DNA of 18,400 nucleotides from Candidatus Margulisiibacteriota bacterium (GTDB lineage Bacteria; Margulisbacteria; WOR-1; XYC2-FULL-46-14; JAHJBW01), in the NCBI GenBank assembly GCA_018813405.1, contig JAHJBW010000164.1, positions 1-18,400 on the forward strand, in the 5' to 3' direction. Shown one piece after another: positions 15,191 to 18,400 of the stretch. The notes beneath the pieces are model-generated. The model did not search any database, was not told where the DNA came from, and saw nothing but the letters and a program-made list of their open reading frames with translations. Position 1 is the first letter of the stretch. Each line of letters opens with the position of its first letter. Made by a program: the position numbers and the translations under genes.

Positions 15191-15895
15191 ATGGGCTCAA
15201 AGGTCTTTGTTATAATGCCCGCCTATAATGCCGAAAGGACGCTTGAAAAGACCTATTGCGATATTCCCCGCGACTATGTGCACACCATAATACTGGGTGA
15301 TGATTGTTCTTCCGACAACACCGTTGCCATTGCCGAACGCCTGCGCATACAGACTCACAAAACACCCCGCAACCTTGGATATGGCGGCAACCAGAAAATG
15401 CTCTATAAAAAAGCGCTGGAGCAGGGGGCGGACGCGGTGGTGATGATACATCCCGACTGGCAGTACGATGCCACGCTTATTCCGGAAATGGTAGAGCCCA
15501 TCATCAAGGGAAAGTATGATGTAATGATGGGATCGAGGATACTGGGCGGCGGGGCGCTTTCCGGCGGAATGCCCATGTATAAATATGTCTCGAACAGGTT
15601 TTTGACCTTTATTGAAAATCTCTGCTTTGGACTAAAGCTTTCCGAGTACCATACCGGCATGAGGGCATATTCAAGAAAAGTCCTTGAGACCATTCCTTTT
15701 GATAATAATTCCGACGATTTTGTTTTTGATTCCGAGGTCCTGGCTCAGGTTGCCAGGGCAAAGTTCAGGGTGGGGGAAATATCCATTCCCTGACGTTATT
15801 TTCCCGAAGCTTCTTCGGTCAATTTCAAGCGCAGTTTGAAGTATGGTCTGGAAACGCTCGGGGTTTGCTTCCGTTATCTGATAAAAACACGTTGA
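15191..15895 (+). CDS. GT2 glycosyltransferase (polyprenyl-phosphate sugar synthase-like), interrupted by an in-frame TGA
   Basis: 200 residues to the TGA at 15791-15793, then 33 more in the same frame to TGA 15893-15895. The GT-A fold is clear: VFVIMPAYNAERTL, ILGDDCSSDNT (35-44), NLGYGGNQ (61-68) and the metal/donor motif HPDWQYD (87-93), then MMGSRILGG (112-120), YHTGMRAYSR (153-162) and FVFDSEVLAQ (177-186). The codons after the TGA give RYFPEASSVNFKRSLKYG, which continues the family's conserved tail; relatives read about (V/I)P-T-RYFPEASS. The stop thus replaces one residue and removes the terminal segment. The start is ATG 15191, one base after the GT-C stop, with AGAGGGTGG upstream. 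Likely makes undecaprenyl-P-sugar for the GT-C enzyme before it. Whether it is active, read through, or a sequencing artefact is open. Confidence 0.87.
15791..15793 (+). other. In-frame stop codon (TGA) within the GT2 gene
   Basis: The stop is followed by C, a context known to be leaky. Family-like coding continues in phase. A perfect hairpin (CCGAAG, 3-base loop, CTTCGG) lies at 15804-15818, ten bases after the stop. Confidence 0.85.
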
Positions 15896-15920
15896 CACCC
15901 TCCTTCGTAAGATATAAAAT
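15892..15920 (+). promoter_or_regulatory. Promoter of the pseudopilin operon
   Basis: A consensus TTGACA (15892-15897), a 17-bp spacer and TAAAAT (15915-15920). Predicted +1 is near 15927, leaving a leader of about 5 bases before ATG 15932. The TTGACA contains the final TGA of the extended GT2 frame, so the two units abut with no room for a terminator. Confidence 0.75.
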
Positions 15921-15931
15921 TCCAGGTAACT

Positions 15932-16435
15932 ATGAGAAATAGCCGCGGTTTTACCATGTTCGAACTTATAATCGTTATGGTGGTTATTGTTATTCTCTCC
16001 GCCATTACTTTCGTTTCCATCTCATTTTACGCGGATGCCAGGCTAAACAGTGTTGCCGATAAGGTGGCTAATGATATAAGATATGCCAGAGACCTGGCGG
16101 CCAGCACCGCGGACTGGTATGGTGTGGAGTTTGGCGCCGATCCCGCCAATACTTATCATGTTTTCTGGGACGCGGCCACAGGGGAATCGGACGTTGAGGA
16201 CCCCGCCAGGTTTGGAGACCGTTTAAATGTTGACCTTTCTGACAAGTTTAGTTCCAGTATCTCAAGTGTTGACATTGACGGAGGAAACAAAGTAGTTTTT
16301 GACGCTTACGGCAAGCCGTATGATGACAGGGGAGGCACGGCCCTGGCAGATGAAGGCTCCATAGTCCTTCAATCGGGCGGGAATACGGTGACTATTTATA
16401 TAACCCCGGAGACGGGAAGGGTTAGAGTGGAATAA
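15932..16435 (+). CDS. Minor pseudopilin, GspH/FimT-like
   Basis: 167 residues. The class III prepilin leader MRNSRG is cut before Phe7 (FTMFELIIVMVVIVILSAI); Glu11 is the +5 glutamate needed for methylation and assembly. The following helix carries LNSVADKVANDIRYARDLAAS, as in GspH/FimT proteins, and the C-terminus ITPETGRVRVE matches the family's terminal beta-strand. It should insert in the inner membrane and join the initiating tip complex of a type II secretion pseudopilus or type IV pilus. First gene of a four-gene set in the order H-I-J-K. Its stop shares a base with the next ATG. The window does not show the ATPase or secretin, so T2SS versus T4P cannot be settled. Confidence 0.88.
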   Translation: MRNSRGFTMFELIIVMVVIVILSAITFVSISFYADARLNSVADKVANDIRYARDLAASTADWYGVEFGADPANTYHVFWDAATGESDVEDPARFGDRLNVDLSDKFSSSISSVDIDGGNKVVFDAYGKPYDDRGGTALADEGSIVLQSGGNTVTIYITPETGRVRVE

Positions 16436-16815
16436 TGAAAAAGGGCTTTACCCTGCTTGAAGTGGTGGTCGCGATAGCTCTGGTGGGAATAGCGTTTTAC
16501 GCGATCATAGTAACCTTTATGAACATAGTTACCAACCAGGTTGATGTTGACGCGGTTACAAAAGGGACCTATCTGGCAGAAGGCAAGCTGGAAGAGCTAA
16601 CCGCCAGGTCTTTTGCCGGTATCAGTTCTGAGTCGGGAAGCTTTTCCGGGAATTTTTCGCAGTATTCTTATACTGTCGTGGTCAACAGCGTTGAAGCAAG
16701 CGACCTTGTTACTGTCGCGTCTTCTTCCAATTTAAAAAGGATCGACATTTATGTGACAGGGGGAGTGATAGGTTCTTCGATCGAAGTTTCGACCATTAAG
16801 GGGAATATTGAATGA
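16435..16815 (+). CDS. Minor pseudopilin, GspI/PilV-like
   Basis: 126 residues. The leader MKKG is cut before FTLLEVVVAIALVGIAFYAI, with Glu9 at +5. The TLLEVVVA signature plus the next segment (YLAEGKLEELTARSF) matches GspI/PilV proteins. A short beta-rich domain ends in a strand with IDIYVTGG. The ATG overlaps the previous stop (TAATG) and the end overlaps the next gene by 4 bases (ATGA), so translation is coupled. GspI forms the core of the tip trimer with the J and K proteins in known T2SS systems; the gene order here suggests the same. Confidence 0.85.
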   Translation: MKKGFTLLEVVVAIALVGIAFYAIIVTFMNIVTNQVDVDAVTKGTYLAEGKLEELTARSFAGISSESGSFSGNFSQYSYTVVVNSVEASDLVTVASSSNLKRIDIYVTGGVIGSSIEVSTIKGNIE

Positions 16816-17288
16816 AAAAAGGATACACCCTGATCGAAAGTATTATTGTTATAGTGGTGCTTTCCGCGGCAGTTTTTGCCATTGGAACATTCCTTTTCAA
16901 GCTGACCGATTCCTGGGCCACTGTGCGCAACAAGAACAACATCGCTTCCGCCTCCAGACTGGCCATGAACAGGATGGTAAGGGAAATACGGAGAGTGAAC
17001 AAGCCTTCCCAAATAATAACCTTTACCGCAACAGAATTTCGCTTTGTGGATGTCGGGTCCGGCACGGTAAGGTTTTATCAGAGCGGCACTGATCTTTACA
17101 GGGACTCGGATATCCTGGCGTCCAACCTGAACAGCTCTGACGGCCTTAGTTTTACTTACCTGGACCAGAACGGGGCAGTCACCGCCACGAAGCAGGATAT
17201 AAAAACCATAAGAATATCACTTCACCTGGAATACGGGGATGACGATTATTATCTGCAGTCATCCGCCAGGATAAGGAATTTGGACTGA
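16812..17288 (+). CDS. Minor pseudopilin, GspJ/PilW-like
   Basis: 158 residues. The leader MKKG is cut before YTLIESIIVIVVLSAAVFAI, with Glu9 at +5. The helix continues into SRLAMNRMVREIRRV, the region expected in GspJ/PilW proteins, followed by beta segments ITFTATEFRFVDVGSGTVRF and a C-terminal strand (LHLEYGDDDYYLQSSARIRN). AAGGGG lies 8 bases before the ATG. Last base shared with the next start codon (TGATG). Its place third in the cluster supports J/W over other minor pilins. Confidence 0.85.
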   Translation: MKKGYTLIESIIVIVVLSAAVFAIGTFLFKLTDSWATVRNKNNIASASRLAMNRMVREIRRVNKPSQIITFTATEFRFVDVGSGTVRFYQSGTDLYRDSDILASNLNSSDGLSFTYLDQNGAVTATKQDIKTIRISLHLEYGDDDYYLQSSARIRNLD

Positions 17289-18400
17289 TGAAAAAAGGTT
17301 TTGCTTTACTGGCTGTTGTCTTTGTGATCGTGTTTTTCGCGGTCGTCGGGCTGGTGATCGTGAGCATGCTTTCGTCCGAGAGCATACTTGCCCAGAAACA
17401 GCTTAATTCCACCCAGGCGTTCTTTGTCGCCGCGGCCGGCCTAAATTTTTATTTGACGACTTCTCTTGAAGGTGATTCTGACTGGCGCGACAATGTGGGG
17501 GTTGCCAAGAATTTTGGGAAGGGGTATTTTGTGGTCAGTTTTACCGCGGACAACAGGAATCGCGGTACGCTGGAGGTTACGGGTTATGTCAATAATGTGT
17601 CGCGCAAGATCAGCGGTTCTTATTCTCGCACATCAAGCGGTGGGGGAGGCCTTCCCGGAGCTTTCAGTTATTCAATGTATTCCGGGAATGCCGGTGGATA
17701 TGACCTGGTAATTGAGAACAGTGTAACGATAACGGGTGATTTCTATTATTATGGTGATGTTACCATGCAAAATTCCGCCAGCCTTACTGACGGCACCATG
17801 TATAGCCTGGACCTTGATCTTCAGGGAAGCTCAAGTGTCGCGGCTGATGATCTGGCTGAATCCCCTGATGTGCCTGAGCTTGATACAAGTTCTTACGACG
17901 CGTATTTTTCAGAGCTTTCACACGCGGCTTCTTCAGCCTTGAGCATTAAGAAATCACAAACCTATAATTTAAGCGGTTCAACACACTATTTTACCAGTGT
18001 CAGCATAAGCGGCAACGCCACCCTGGTAGGTCCGGGAACAATAGTCGTAAAAACAGGTGATTTTAGCCTGTCGGGTAACGGCAATATTGGCGATGATGTG
18101 GTCATTATTGCCGCTAACAATGTTAACCTGAGCAGTAACGGCTCGGTCGGTGACAACCTGAAGGTATATGCCCAAGATGATATTACTCTGGAGAGCAGTT
18201 TGGTAGTTCCGGCAGACGCATTGTTTTACAGCCAGAATGGAGATATTAGCACCGGGAACAGCAGTCTTTTTACCGGTGTTATTCTGGCTCCCAATGGTGA
18301 AGTTACATTGAGCAATTCCAGCAACGGGATAAACGGCCTTATATATTGCGACTCTCTGGTCATGGAAAACAGCGTAGTTTTTAATGGTTCAATTGTTACC
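17288..18400 (+). CDS. Tip pseudopilin (GspK/PilX-like) with a large beta-repeat domain, 3' truncated
   Basis: 371 residues visible; the frame is open to the end of the window. The leader MKKG is cut before FALLAVVFVIVFFAVVGLVIV. Residue +5 is Ala9, not Glu; lack of the +5 glutamate marks tip pseudopilins such as GspK and PilX. The helix runs on with AQKQLNSTQAFFVAAAGLNFYL (35-56), a PilX-like feature. After a Gly-rich linker (TSSGGGGLPG, 115-124) come about 245 residues of short Ser/Asn/Gly-rich beta repeats (such as LSGNGNIGDDVVIIAANNVN), resembling a beta-solenoid rather than the alpha-helical GspK insertion. Thermus ComZ, a DNA-binding pilus-tip protein with a beta-solenoid, is the closest known analogy, by layout only. 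AAGGA lies 10 bases before the ATG. A role as tip adhesin or DNA/ligand binder is inferred. Confidence 0.82.
   Translation, partial: MKKGFALLAVVFVIVFFAVVGLVIVSMLSSESILAQKQLNSTQAFFVAAAGLNFYLTTSLEGDSDWRDNVGVAKNFGKGYFVVSFTADNRNRGTLEVTGYVNNVSRKISGSYSRTSSGGGGLPGAFSYSMYSGNAGGYDLVIENSVTITGDFYYYGDVTMQNSASLTDGTMYSLDLDLQGSSSVAADDLAESPDVPELDTSSYDAYFSELSHAASSALSIKKSQTYNLSGSTHYFTSVSISGNATLVGPGTIVVKTGDFSLSGNGNIGDDVVIIAANNVNLSSNGSVGDNLKVYAQDDITLESSLVVPADALFYSQNGDISTGNSSLFTGVILAPNGEVTLSNSSNGINGLIYCDSLVMENSVVFNGSIVT

Noticed and set aside
15791..15793. Genetic code change with TGA as a sense codon
   Set aside because: TGA ends several intact genes here (wecB, the CNNM gene, aspS, the second and third pseudopilin genes), so reassignment is not supported.
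15804..15818. Hairpin read as an intrinsic terminator of the long operon
   Set aside because: No T-run follows the stem, and the bases encode the conserved EASS of the GT2 tail.
16775..16786. Perfect 12-bp palindrome CTTCGATCGAAG
   Set aside because: It is inside the second pseudopilin gene, encodes ordinary residues, has no neighbouring T-run or partner copy, and looks like chance.

Overview
The window is a gene-dense stretch (about 50% GC by eye) from a diderm bacterium. A DUF481-type outer-membrane protein, a secreted esterase with a Sec signal peptide, MurA and a minor-pseudopilin operon all point to a cell with an outer membrane and a type II secretion or type IV pilus machine. Ile is often ATA and Arg is often AGG. 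All three stop codons end genes, so the code looks standard. The gene mix and small inserted repeats resemble uncultured candidate-phylum genomes such as Margulisbacteria/WOR-1 or Omnitrophota. That placement is a low-confidence impression, not something I can prove here.

Layout. (a) 1-909: 3' part of an FAD/NAD(P)-dependent disulfide-type oxidoreductase. (b) 983-2515: a stand-alone NAD synthetase and, directly after its stop, a DUF481 outer-membrane protein. (c) 2555-5574: hisS and aspS, overlapping by 46 bp; aspS carries an in-frame TAA. (d) 5555-6958, minus strand: a secreted alpha/beta hydrolase whose end overlaps that of aspS. (e) 7045-15895: a long, tightly packed plus-strand run of wecA-like transferase, wecB, murA, ybeY, a CNNM/CorC membrane protein, pyrG, a GT-C glycosyltransferase and a GT2 glycosyltransferase (with an in-frame TGA). 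WecA, WecB and MurA all use UDP-GlcNAc and the last two genes act on lipid-linked sugars, so this looks like an envelope-building operon. (f) 15932-18400: four overlapping pseudopilin genes in the order H-I-J-K. The last is a tip-type pseudopilin carrying a long beta-repeat domain and runs off the window. No gene-free stretch exceeds about 300 bases.

Main points of interest: every visible transcription-unit head has a TATAAT-like box a few bases before the start codon and no good Shine-Dalgarno, which suggests leaderless mRNAs, while genes inside operons mostly have Shine-Dalgarno sequences. Two otherwise intact genes carry in-frame stops (TAA in aspS, TGA in the GT2 gene). Two small repeat elements sit inside conserved genes (heptamers in hisS, a REP-like 20-mer in ybeY). 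The pseudopilin operon ends in a probable tip adhesin. I saw no phage, CRISPR, IS element, rRNA or tRNA.
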